A stretch of 38,385 bases of DNA from Planctomycetota bacterium (GTDB taxonomy: Bacteria; Planctomycetota; Planctomycetia; Gemmatales; Gemmataceae). The stretch spans positions 1 to 38,385 of the forward strand of contig JAPLNF010000125.1 of NCBI GenBank assembly GCA_026692965.1, given 5' to 3'. The notes below the pieces were generated by a model, which was not told the DNA's origin, did not search any database, and was given only the letters and a program-made list of their open reading frames with translations. The position numbers and the translations under genes are program-made. Position 1 is the stretch's first letter. Each line of letters opens with the position of its first letter. Shown piece by piece: positions 26,511 through 34,231 of the stretch.

Positions 26511-27344
26511 TTATTTGGGTCCAAAGGTTTTAATGGAATTATCAGGCCAAATGGCTTGATGTAAGTTATTGAAGAAAAGCGCCAAGAAAAAGTCGAGCAC
26601 CAATATCGACATAAACGACCAGACGAAAGCGGAGGTTGCAGCCTTGCCCACGCCTTCAGCGCCGGCTCGCGAATTCATGCCACGATGGCAAGAAATAAGA
26701 GAGATTGCTGCCCCGAAGAAAATAGGTTTGATCAAGCCAACCGAGAGATCCCAAATTTGAATGTGCCCGCGCGAGTTTTGCCAGTAGTGGTAAGGGTCTA
26801 CCTTGAATATTTCAGTGCAGACCATGCTGCCACCAAATACACCCATGAAATTTGCTAATACCGTCAATATGGGAATCAATAATACACATGCAAGAACCCT
26901 GGGTAAAACCAGATAATGCAATGGATTAACGCCCAGACAAATCAAAGCATCCACTTGTTCAGTGACCCGCATGGTCGCCAACTCCGCAGCCATCGAACTG
27001 CCAATTCTTCCTGCAAGCATCGTAGCAGCAAGCACCGGGCCAAGTTCTTTGATCACGGAAACATTGATGATCTGTCCGATTTGGGTAGCCATGCCTAATG
27101 ATTGAAACTGGGAATAAACTTGGATAGCCATCACCATGCCAATGAACATCCCGGTAATAGCAACGACGGGAACGCTTTGCACGCCAACTCGGAAGCAAAT
27201 GGGAATCATGGTACCGGCTGAGGGTTTTTTAATAATCGTTGCAAGGGAAAGAGCAGAAAAGGTAGTAAAATCTCCCAGTGCATCAAAGGCCTGTGAGACT
27301 TTATTTAGAGCAGATTTAAATTCTTTTCTTAAAGCTTCAGACAT
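26511..27344 (-). CDS. mlaE: MlaE-like lipid ABC transporter permease
   Basis: The 277-aa permease has five or six hydrophobic helices and the MlaE signature region IGQIINVSVIKELGPVLAA followed by RIGSSMAAELATMRVTEQVDAL. It would form the inner-membrane channel of a phospholipid transporter with MlaF and MlaD. The ORF-track start at 27368 is a TTG; the ATG at 27344 is preceded by GGGAGG and is preferred. It is the first gene of the operon. The 144-bp upstream gap has no clear promoter. Confidence 0.95.
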   Translation of the reverse strand: MSEALRKEFKSALNKVSQAFDALGDFTTFSALSLATIIKKPSAGTMIPICFRVGVQSVPVVAITGMFIGMVMAIQVYSQFQSLGMATQIGQIINVSVIKELGPVLAATMLAGRIGSSMAAELATMRVTEQVDALICLGVNPLHYLVLPRVLACVLLIPILTVLANFMGVFGGSMVCTEIFKVDPYHYWQNSRGHIQIWDLSVGLIKPIFFGAAISLISCHRGMNSRAGAEGVGKAATSAFVWSFMSILVLDFFLALFFNNLHQAIWPDNSIKTFGPK

Positions 27345-27488
27345 CCTGCCTCCCAAAAGCCCCGGCAATCCATGCCGAAATACTATCGTATCTAGAAGAT
27401 CGGCACAGTCAGGCCTTGTATAAGCGTAGAAAAAGAGGGAGAGGAAAAAGCAGGACGAAGAAGGTAAAGGTTGTAGGGGTTATGCTGG

Positions 27489-28337
27489 TTATTCTGGATT
27501 GTTAGAAAAAGGGGGTGTGTTGCCAGCGCCAAACTGGACCCAGATTTTTCGTTGGGGATCCCATGCCAATCCGGAGAAGTTAGCGGGGTTGGAGGCTCCG
27601 GAAGGAGTGGAAGTAAAGTTTCCATTGAGGTTGCGCTTGTTGTTTAACATCATAAGTTCTTGCCTGCCTGCAATAAAGACAAAGAATGCGAGTAAAATAA
27701 GAATGTAGTTCGAGGAAAAAAGCCCAAGGAAGACGAGAAAGATGGCGCCCAAATTACCCAGGGTTACAGAAATCACCGTAGCATTGGAAAAGCCTACCGC
27801 AAGGTTAAGCAAAGCCCTGAGCACACGCCCGCCATCCATAGGGAAAATGGGAAGTAGATTAAAAACTAAGAGCCCTAAGTTAGAAAACATGAGCATTTTC
27901 AAGTAATGATTCAAGCTGCCTGAAAGAGAGTTTGGGGGAGTAAGATTTTCGAAATCAAAAGGAGCCGCGGAAAAATAAAAGCAGATGGGTAAAAGTAGAA
28001 GAAAGATTAGCAAATTAACTGCAGGCCCTGCGAGAGAGATTACAAGTTCTTCAAAAGGATCTTCGCTCATTCTTTCGAGGCGTGCGACTCCTCCCATTGG
28101 ATAAATAGTTATATCACGGGTTTGGATTCCAAAAATTCGGGCAGCAAAAGCATGTCCAAATTCATGAAGAATGACACAGAAGAAAACCGCAAAAAGTAGG
28201 AAAACCTCTAAAACACTATGAAATAAAGATGCCTCTTTAAGATTCGAAAAGAGATAAAAAACAGGTAGCAACCAGAAGGCTGGATGGATGTAAACACTTA
28301 TGCCAAATGGTGATCCGAGTTTGATAGAGGTAAACAT
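27489..28337 (-). CDS. Site-2 protease family metallopeptidase (M50)
   Basis: The 282-aa intramembrane zinc protease has HEFGH in helix 2 (VILHEFGHAFAARIFG) and the third zinc ligand motif NLLPIFPMDGGRVL. About six hydrophobic segments are present and there are no PDZ or CBS domains, so it belongs to the short SpoIVFB-like type. A Gly/Asn/Pro-rich C-terminal tail of ~40 residues is cytoplasmic-looking. Substrates are unknown. The ATG has no clear Shine-Dalgarno. Confidence 0.9.
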   Translation of the reverse strand: MFTSIKLGSPFGISVYIHPAFWLLPVFYLFSNLKEASLFHSVLEVFLLFAVFFCVILHEFGHAFAARIFGIQTRDITIYPMGGVARLERMSEDPFEELVISLAGPAVNLLIFLLLLPICFYFSAAPFDFENLTPPNSLSGSLNHYLKMLMFSNLGLLVFNLLPIFPMDGGRVLRALLNLAVGFSNATVISVTLGNLGAIFLVFLGLFSSNYILILLAFFVFIAGRQELMMLNNKRNLNGNFTSTPSGASNPANFSGLAWDPQRKIWVQFGAGNTPPFSNNPE

Positions 28338-28632
28338 GATATTATTATTGCAAAACTACAGCGTACAGGCGGAATAATTTTTAAAAAAACCATCAGAAAT
28401 ATCGTTTTTATGTGAACTTTTTCCCCTCTCAGACTAATAAGATTATGTGTAAGCAAAGATGCAAAGCTTGTGCAGGTCCGGAACCCTGCCGAGTTCTATT
28501 TCTGGTAAATCACCTTACTTAGGTGGCTATCAGGGGTACATCAATAGCTTAAAGCTTAAAATCTAGGAGGCGGTACCCAAAAGGGAAGTTCTGGCCGTTC
28601 TCTCTTCCTTTAACATTAGGGAGGGCCTAGTC
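28338..28632 (+). other. Intergenic region with possible structured leader
   Basis: This 295-bp divergent gap has few stops for a simple spacer explanation and several short hairpins on the plus strand: CAGGT..ACCCTG around 28473-28490, CACCT-TACTT-AGGTG at 28511-28525, and GGAAG..CTTCC at about 28584-28608. It ends in GGGAGGG seven bases before the next ATG. It could be a 5' leader of the following gene; it matches no RNA family I can name. Confidence 0.25.
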
Positions 28633-29088
28633 ATGAAGCGCAATCCAGGAAAAAAACGGAAGCAGCAGCTAATTCAAGTTTGGTCTTATGATCAAACTAT
28701 AAAAGCTCTGCCTTACCTTCTTGAAGTAATACGCTCGTTGCGAGAAAACTACTTGGCAATGCAGTTTGCTAACCACCGTTTAGGCAAGATTGGTCAGCGC
28801 CTAGGGCGTCTAGATCGATCTGCGTTTATTGCAAAGCAAGAAGCTCAGACGGATTCTGAAACTGCGAGCTCAAAATACAATCAGGATGTTGCGGAGCTCG
28901 AGAGCATGGGAATGTTTGTGGCTTCGCCTGCAAATGGAGTTGTTGCGATCCCTTTCATCGAGGAGGAACAACTTGCTTGGTTTGTCTTGGAACTTTATCA
29001 TGAAGATCATGTGGTAGGATGGCGCTATCAATCCGATCCATTGGATACCCGCAGGGCCATATTGCCTAAGCATAAAGGCACTACTTGA
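28633..29088 (+). CDS. DUF2203-like protein
   Basis: The 151-aa soluble protein begins with a very basic stretch (MKRNPGKKRKQQ), then a helical part (ALPYLLEVIRSLRENYLAMQ) and ends with GVVAIPFIEEEQLAWFVLELY and WRYQSDPLDTRRAI. The arrangement of an N-terminal helical pair, a GVxxxP strand and a final W-H/R-Y-like strand resembles DUF2203, but conservation is weak. Function is unknown. GGGAGGG precedes the ATG by seven bases. A strong terminator follows at 29108-29145. Confidence 0.5.
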   Translation: MKRNPGKKRKQQLIQVWSYDQTIKALPYLLEVIRSLRENYLAMQFANHRLGKIGQRLGRLDRSAFIAKQEAQTDSETASSKYNQDVAELESMGMFVASPANGVVAIPFIEEEQLAWFVLELYHEDHVVGWRYQSDPLDTRRAILPKHKGTT

Positions 29089-29107
29089 CTCTGCCTGAGA
29101 TTTAAAC

Positions 29108-29145
29108 AAAAAGCCTTTGCAGGGTGATCCTTGCAAAGGCTTTTT
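29108..29145. terminator. Strong bidirectional terminator between DUF2203-like gene and mgtE
   Basis: A perfect 14-bp inverted repeat (AAAAAGCCTTTGCA / TGCAAAGGCTTTTT) has a short loop and T tracts on both strands. It sits between convergent genes and should end both transcripts. Confidence 0.9.
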
Positions 29146-29159
29146 TTATATTTATGAGG

Positions 29160-30767
29160 TTAATGTAACAAGTCGCCTAGGAAGATTCCAGCGATGGAAA
29201 AGTAAATAACGATTCCTGTAACATCGACAAAAGTTGCAACAAAAGGACTTGATGCAATGCCCGGATCAACACCAAACCGGTCAAATACGAGTGGGAGCAT
29301 GGAACCTACCACGGTGCCCCATAAGCAAATTCCTGCAACTGAAAAACCAATCACTGCTGCAAGTTTCCAGCGATCAACGGCGGGCGTGATCAACGAGCAA
29401 CCCTTGGGGAATTCGTAAACAAGTTGCCCATCATGGAGGGTAGGCTCCTTTAATTTTGAAGATTCAGGCAGGCGGATTTTTTCGGACTTAGGGCTATGGA
29501 TGACCTGTTCGGTATCTGGGATGATCTCATAGACGCCATCTTGATTGGGAACCAGGGGGGTACTTTGTGCAACTTTTACCTTGAAGGATTCATGCCTAGG
29601 GTGTGAACTTCCGCGGATATGGTCGGGGGTTAGTGCGGCCCTGATGAAACCAATGCCCCCAAGGGTCAGGCCCAATGCTAGGCCCATTAGAAGTTCATGT
29701 TTGAAAATGCGAAACCAGTTTTTACGGTTCACTTCATTAAGCGCCATGGCTCGGGTGATCAAAGTCGCTGCCTGCGAGCCAGAGTTTCCTCCCGTGGAAA
29801 TGCAAAGGGGAACAAATAAACTCAACACCACCACTTGGGCAATGGCATCTTCAAAATAAGCCAAAGCTGTAAAGGTGAATAACTCTGCAAGGAACAAGCA
29901 AGAAAGCCAGACGGATCTTTTTCGCCAAACAAGAGTGAAGCTTGCATCAAGGTAGCTATCTTTCATGGGTTCCATACCACCCATGCGATGCACATCTTCA
30001 GTTGCAGCAGAAACCACAGCGTCCATTGCATCATCATGCGTCACAATACCTACAAGCTTGGCATCCTTGTCGATGACAGGGATGGCAAGAAGATCATAAC
30101 GCGCCATCGATTGGGCAACCCTGTCTTTGGGATCGGTAACTTTGACCGTAACGATCTGAGTTTCCATGATATCTGCAAGAATATCTTTTCTGGGGGCGAG
30201 GATGAGGGTTCTTAAAGAAACCACACCTTGCAGCCTGCGATTTTCATCAACGAGATAAACATAATAAATCGTCTCGCGATCAGGGGCCTGCAATCTTAAG
30301 CGCTCTAAAGCTTCATCCACAGTAATGTTGGCGGGAAGCCAAGCATAATCTGTGGTCATGATAGCGCCCGCGGTATCTTCGGGGAAATTTACCAGCGAAG
30401 CAATATCCCTGCGTTCTGCATCATCGATCAGCCGTAAAATCGCCTCGGTTACAGTGGGATCTAAGTGCCTAAGAAGAGCAGCGCGATCATCATGCGACAT
30501 GCGTTCGATAAGTTTTGCCATATGAGGCCTGCCCACACCCTTCACCAGTCGAACTTGTTCTTCGGTGGGAAGGTAGGAAAAGATCTCGGCTTGATTGTCG
30601 ATCGGGGTTTCTTGAAGGAAGCGCCAGGTATCTTCAACCTTGAAGTTTCCATCTAAAGCCTCTGCGATGGTTGCAGGGTGCAATGCTTCTGAAAATTCCC
30701 GCATGGTTTCGGGATCATTGCTTCTGATGCAATGCTCTATTTCAGGAGTAAAAAGGGGGTGAGGCAT
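29160..30767 (-). CDS. mgtE: Magnesium transporter MgtE
   Basis: The 535-aa Mg2+ channel has the helical N domain (about 1-130), a CBS pair (about 135-255; MTTDYAWLPANITVDEALERL and VTVKVTDPKDRVAQSM) and a five-helix membrane domain. STGGNSGSQAATLITRA and the last-helix region FGVDPGIASSPFVATFVD are family hallmarks of the pore. It is longer than the usual ~450 aa because about 85 residues (about 380-465) are inserted between two membrane helices, in a hydrophilic Pro/Ser/Lys-rich segment. Otherwise it looks functional. It faces the terminator at 29108-29145. Confidence 0.95.
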   Translation of the reverse strand: MPHPLFTPEIEHCIRSNDPETMREFSEALHPATIAEALDGNFKVEDTWRFLQETPIDNQAEIFSYLPTEEQVRLVKGVGRPHMAKLIERMSHDDRAALLRHLDPTVTEAILRLIDDAERRDIASLVNFPEDTAGAIMTTDYAWLPANITVDEALERLRLQAPDRETIYYVYLVDENRRLQGVVSLRTLILAPRKDILADIMETQIVTVKVTDPKDRVAQSMARYDLLAIPVIDKDAKLVGIVTHDDAMDAVVSAATEDVHRMGGMEPMKDSYLDASFTLVWRKRSVWLSCLFLAELFTFTALAYFEDAIAQVVVLSLFVPLCISTGGNSGSQAATLITRAMALNEVNRKNWFRIFKHELLMGLALGLTLGGIGFIRAALTPDHIRGSSHPRHESFKVKVAQSTPLVPNQDGVYEIIPDTEQVIHSPKSEKIRLPESSKLKEPTLHDGQLVYEFPKGCSLITPAVDRWKLAAVIGFSVAGICLWGTVVGSMLPLVFDRFGVDPGIASSPFVATFVDVTGIVIYFSIAGIFLGDLLH

Positions 30768-30797
30768 ATTCTATTCCCGTTTATTATGGCGACCTTT

Positions 30798-31686
30798 TCA
30801 GGCGGAGGTATTTATAATTATGTTATCAATCAATCTGGTATTACCCAACTTTAATGCAAAGGCAACCAAAACTATACCGTTCATTTTTTCCAGAACTTCC
30901 AGCGAATCTGCATTCACTATTTCTACATAATCGACCACGCCATTTGGTATGGCTTCGAGTCGTTTTAACAAATCCACTCGATATTGTGCACTTGATTCAT
31001 GTTTTCTTAAAGCTACATCTTCCTTTAATGAACACAAAGCTTTGTAGATCAAAGGTGCAACAGATCTTTGCTCGTTTGAAAGATAGCGGTTGCGCGAACT
31101 CATCGCTAAAGCGGTTGCGCGAACTCATCGCTAATCCATCTTGCTCCCTAAGTGTTGGGCAAATCACCACATCGAGGGGTAAATCAAGATCACGAGCCAT
31201 CCTTTTAATCACCAATGCCTGCTGGGCATCTTTTTGGCCCAGATAGGCAGCATCGGGTTGTACCTGGCCGAATAATTTCATTACCACCGTGGTAACACCT
31301 TTAAAATGGCCCGGTCTACTTTTGCCACACAAGTTGTTCGTAAGCCCATTCACCTCTACTACCGTTGCAAAACCTGTGGGATACATTTCTTCGACAGAAG
31401 GATTAAAGACAAGATTCACGCCGGCATCGGTGCATAGTTTGAGGTCATCCTGCAAAGGCCGTGGATAGCGGTGAAAATCTTCGTTAGGGCCGAATTGCAT
31501 CGGGTTGACAAAGATTGAAACCACAACAAAATCACAGTGCTTTCGAGCTTCGTGGACCAAGCTGATATGCCCTTCATGCAGGGCACCCATGGTAGGGACA
31601 AATCCAATTTTGCTACCCGATTTCTTGGCGCAAGATACGAGCGTTCTTAATTGTTCAATCGTAGTCGCAGTTTGCATCTCAGCCAT
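30798..31686 (-). pseudogene. panC: Pantothenate synthetase, split by a 25-bp tandem duplication
   Basis: PanC joins pantoate and beta-alanine to make pantothenate. The N-terminal part (ORF 30997-31686) has FVPTMGALHEGHISLV and YLGQKDAQQALVIKRM; the C-terminal part (ORF 30798-31103) restarts at SSRNRYLSNEQRSVAP. The reading frame is broken inside the conserved MSSRN motif, where a 25-base unit is present twice (31085-31109 and 31110-31134). Removing one copy restores one 287-residue frame of normal PanC length. As written the protein is truncated in its catalytic region, so it is either a recent inactivation or a sequence error. Its start overlaps the end of the upstream CYTH gene by 8 bp. 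Confidence 0.9.
31085..31134. repeat. Exact 25-bp tandem duplication inside panC
   Basis: Two identical 25-base copies (31085-31109, 31110-31134) lie head to tail. Since 25 is not a multiple of three, they shift the panC frame. Confidence 0.95.
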
Positions 31687-32233
31687 TCATTTTCTCCAGA
31701 ACCAACCTCAGGTAAGATTTGGGTTGTACTTGATTCAATCCCAATTCATCTGAGAGTTTTTGCACTACTGCAATCGCTCGTGCAGAGTCTTGTTCTTCCG
31801 CCACAATTTCAACTTCCACATGTAGCCCGAGGGTTTCCACTTCATCAAGGCTCAAGGCGATATCAAAGCCCTCAATATTTAAACTATAGGTTCTTCTTCT
31901 TTTGCTTACCCTTGCAACAAATTTGTAGCCCAAAGCTAGGAACACTTTAAGGTGATCCTGAAACCCGAGATCTCCCGCAGGGATGGGCACTTCGATTTCT
32001 TCACGCATTTTAACTTTGGAATTTAGCTTCGGCCCCTTGTAGGTAAGAAAGTTCGAATCACCTATTCTTCGGATTCGAAACGCTTCGCCAGTCATTGCAA
32101 AATCTCGATCAGGAGCATTTAGATAATGATCCACTTCGTACTCTTCTTTTGCCAATTGCACATTTCTTGAAGCCAATTTCTTCTCAAGTTCTTGAAACGA
32201 TGCCACTTCAAATTTTTGTTCAATTTCAAGCAT
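31679..32233 (-). CDS. CYTH-domain protein (class IV adenylate cyclase / triphosphatase family)
   Basis: The 184-aa protein has the ExExK motif at its N-terminus (LEIEQKFEV), the basic AFRIRRIGDSNFLTYKGP strand and the acidic VEVEIV strand of the triphosphate tunnel fold. Members include CyaB-type adenylate cyclases and thiamine- or inorganic-triphosphatases; sequence alone does not decide. Its 3' end overlaps panC by 8 bp, so the two share a transcript. It is divergent from the Rieske gene. Confidence 0.85.
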   Translation of the reverse strand: MLEIEQKFEVASFQELEKKLASRNVQLAKEEYEVDHYLNAPDRDFAMTGEAFRIRRIGDSNFLTYKGPKLNSKVKMREEIEVPIPAGDLGFQDHLKVFLALGYKFVARVSKRRRTYSLNIEGFDIALSLDEVETLGLHVEVEIVAEEQDSARAIAVVQKLSDELGLNQVQPKSYLRLVLEKMNG

Positions 32234-32330
32234 GGGTTTATTTTCCTTAATGCTGACTTATTTCACTCTTCCCTTTGTACAATAAAAGTGTATTTTTATG
32301 CAACCGGGTAACTCATAAGGGGTCCTAGTT

Positions 32331-32660
32331 ATGTCGAAACTTCACAAGGTGTGCAAAGTCAGCGAACTTCCCGAAGGTCAGGTTCATACCATCGAAGTTG
32401 AAGAAAAGTATGTCGGCGTCTATCATCAGCAAGGAAAATACTTTGCAATCGATGATTTTTGCCCACACATGGGCGCTTCCCTTAGTGGTGGTCATGTAGA
32501 AGATGGTACGGTTACCTGCCCTTGGCATGCTTGGCGTTTCCGCTTATGCGATGGTGCTTGGGCCGATAATCCAAGATTAAAAGTTGGTTGCTACAATGTG
32601 TCTGTGGTGGATGATGAGATTTTTCTAGAGACCCCCGCAAACAACCAGCCTAAAAAGTAA
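32331..32660 (+). CDS. Rieske-type [2Fe-2S] ferredoxin
   Basis: The 109-aa stand-alone Rieske protein has both iron-ligand pairs: Cys44/His46 in FCPHMGASL and Cys63/His66 in TCPWHAWRF. This is the soluble type resembling the NirD or dioxygenase ferredoxin subunit, for electron transfer in the cytoplasm. AAGGGG precedes the ATG by nine bases. It lies 57 bp upstream of the putative selenoprotein on the same strand, so the two could be transcribed together and share a redox role. Confidence 0.93.
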   Translation: MSKLHKVCKVSELPEGQVHTIEVEEKYVGVYHQQGKYFAIDDFCPHMGASLSGGHVEDGTVTCPWHAWRFRLCDGAWADNPRLKVGCYNVSVVDDEIFLETPANNQPKK

Positions 32661-32717
32661 GCAATTAGTTGGAAGCAGCTCTAGATAACGGCCTATAGTA
32701 AATATAAGGAGAAAATC

Positions 32718-33068
32718 ATGACTGTAAAAATCGCTTGGCAGTACCATCGCAAAGGGTGAACAACCTGCAAAAAAGCTCAGGAGTTTCTTGAGCCAATCAG
32801 CCATACCATTACTGAAACTATTGATGCTTCTAAAACCAAAATAGGTTTGAAAGAAGCCTTGGCCCTCGCCCAAAAAGCCAGCACAATCATAGCTGCTAAG
32901 GGCAGTAAAATTACCGCTCTGGATTTGAAAAAAGATAAGCCAAGCAATGAAGATATTGCAGCGGTAATGATGGGCCCGACAGGTAACCTTCGAGCGCCCA
33001 CCCTTTTGGTAGGTAGCACCCTTTACATTGGGTTTAATGAAGAAGCGTACAAGAAGATGGGTTCTTAG
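32718..33068 (+). CDS. ArsC/Spx-like thioredoxin-fold protein, putative selenoprotein (in-frame TGA)
   Basis: The ORF track only shows the part after an internal Met (32847). Read from the ATG at 32718, which has AAGGAG six bases upstream, the frame gives a 116-residue protein interrupted only by TGA at codon 14 (32757-32759). The context is YHRKG-U-TTCKKAQEFLE. In ArsC/Spx-like proteins this place holds the first Cys of CxxC in xxCxTCKKA, so TGA falls at the redox residue, giving UxxC. A hairpin (32775-32793) follows. The rest fits the fold (GPTGNLRAPTLLVGSTLYIGF, a cis-Pro-like APT). TGA is a normal stop in neighbours such as cheA. A mutated pseudogene or sequencing error remains possible. 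Its stop overlaps the end of the convergent DUF1338 gene by 4 bp. Confidence 0.75.
32775..32793 (+). promoter_or_regulatory. Candidate bacterial SECIS hairpin
   Basis: GCTCAGGA-GTT-TCTTGAGC forms a stem of eight pairs (one G-U) with a small loop beginning in G, starting 15 bases after the TGA. Bacterial SECIS elements are stem-loops within about 40 bases of the UGA with a G (often GU) in the apical loop, so position and loop fit. The stem is short and the match is by eye. Confidence 0.45.
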
Positions 33069-34053
33069 GTCGCAATTTTCGTCATGTCGAAAAGGTTGGT
33101 AGCTTGGGGCCCTAGGAATCCTTCGTAGCGCAATAGTTTTCCCGATCCTAAATCCTTGAATGTATCCCGTTGTGCTAACTCGAAGTAAGCATACGTCCAA
33201 GGTATTGAGGTTAACTTACCGTTTTCTAATACAGGCACATCGATTACAACCGCTTCGGTGGCTGTCTGTCTAAGCTTGCTGCCCCTTGCACCTTCAATTT
33301 CTTTTTTCATGGGCACGCCCGAATTCAACAAGGCCATTGATGTTTTTTCGATGTCATCCAAGGCGGGTACCTTATGCGAGTTGATCAGCGAGGTAAAGTG
33401 ATTCACATTGTAGCCATGAACTAAAACCCAGGCAGCATACTGGGAATCGAGATTAAGTTCGAGTAGGTCGGATTTTTCGGGTAGATGCCAGGGAAGTTCG
33501 TGGAAGAATTCAATCGCCTCATCCAGAAGCGATTCTCGTGAGGATTCTGATTTTGTTTCAAGGTGATGAAGGTCTGCGAGGAAAGATTCAGGAAGATTGG
33601 TGCGGTGCGTTTTAAGTGCGCCATGAATGATGTGCTTGGAAGATGGTTTTAATTCCCATGTACGCAATTCGGAGATGAAAACTTTGGGGAAGGTGGGTTG
33701 CGGGTGTTGGAAATAAATAGCGCTTAGGTGTTTGTCTTCAAAGTTGTAACAATCAGCAGAACGATAGCCCAAAGCTTCAAAAATCAATCAGCAGCACGAT
33801 AGCCTAAAGCTTCAAAAATGCGCGAGATAGAAGAGATTCCAGCTAGGGGGTTTTGGCTGCAGAAGGTTCGTAGGGCAATATGATCGTTAAAGAACGATGC
33901 GCCAGCTTCTTGAATTAATGTTTCGTAGTTATTCACATAGCTGACCCGGGATCGATATTTTTCCCACAACCGATCGAACAGGTTTAGAACAAATCGTTCT
34001 GATGCATTTTTAGAATTCAAAGCGTGGTGTGGACCAAGGTTGGTGGTATGCAT
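33065..34053 (-). pseudogene. hglS: DUF1338 2-oxoadipate dioxygenase/decarboxylase (HglS), split by a 35-bp tandem duplication
   Basis: This family turns 2-oxoadipate into D-2-hydroxyglutarate in lysine catabolism, using a metal bound by two His and a Glu. The N-terminal part (33784-34053) contains SFFNDHIALRTF and ends IFEALGYRAAD-stop; the C-terminal part (33065-33787) begins IFEALGYRSADCYNFEDKHLSAIYF and includes YNVNHFTSLI, LRQTATEA, WTYAYFELAQR and GFLGPQATNLFDMT. The overlap is caused by a 35-bp tandem duplication; removing one copy gives one 317-residue frame. As it stands a TGA is created at the duplication junction. It is divergent from the aminotransferase. Confidence 0.85.
33750..33819. 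repeat. 35-bp tandem duplication (2 mismatches) inside the DUF1338 gene
   Basis: Copies 33750-33784 and 33785-33819 differ at two bases. The length is not a multiple of three, so the frame changes and a TGA arises at the junction. Confidence 0.93.
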
Positions 34054-34201
34054 GTGATGCTCCTGAAATCTTAGGAATTGATCAAGTCGCTGTGGTGCTC
34101 TAATTTATTTTATACCTTTGAAGGCTCAAAAGGTGCAATGAAGTATAGAATTAATCAGACAAATTAATGCTTGATGTAAGTCCCCCTTAAGGAGCCACGC
34201 C

Positions 34202-34225
34202 ATGACTTACCAAGAGTTGATTTAA
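34202..34225 (+). CDS. Seven-codon upstream ORF in frame with the aminotransferase
   Basis: ATG at 34202 has AAGGAG seven bases upstream, which is better than the start of the main gene. It reads MTYQELI then TAA, and is in frame with the ATG at 34232 only six bases after the stop. It may be a leader peptide with re-initiation, or the original N-terminus broken by a nonsense mutation. Confidence 0.45.
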   Translation: MTYQELI

Positions 34226-34231
34226 ATCCCG

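Noticed and set aside
28440-28632. SRP RNA, c-di-GMP-I riboswitch or cobalamin riboswitch
   Set aside because: CAGGTCCGGAA, GCAAAGC and AAAAGGGAA each recall one of these, but the other conserved parts (the GGAAGCAGC strand, the GEMM tetraloop receptor pair, the B12 box) are absent.
32625-33200. 191-aa minus-strand ORF covering the selenoprotein gene
   Set aside because: No recognisable motif, and it overlaps two better-supported genes on the other strand. The sense frame has the CxxC-type motif and a Shine-Dalgarno.
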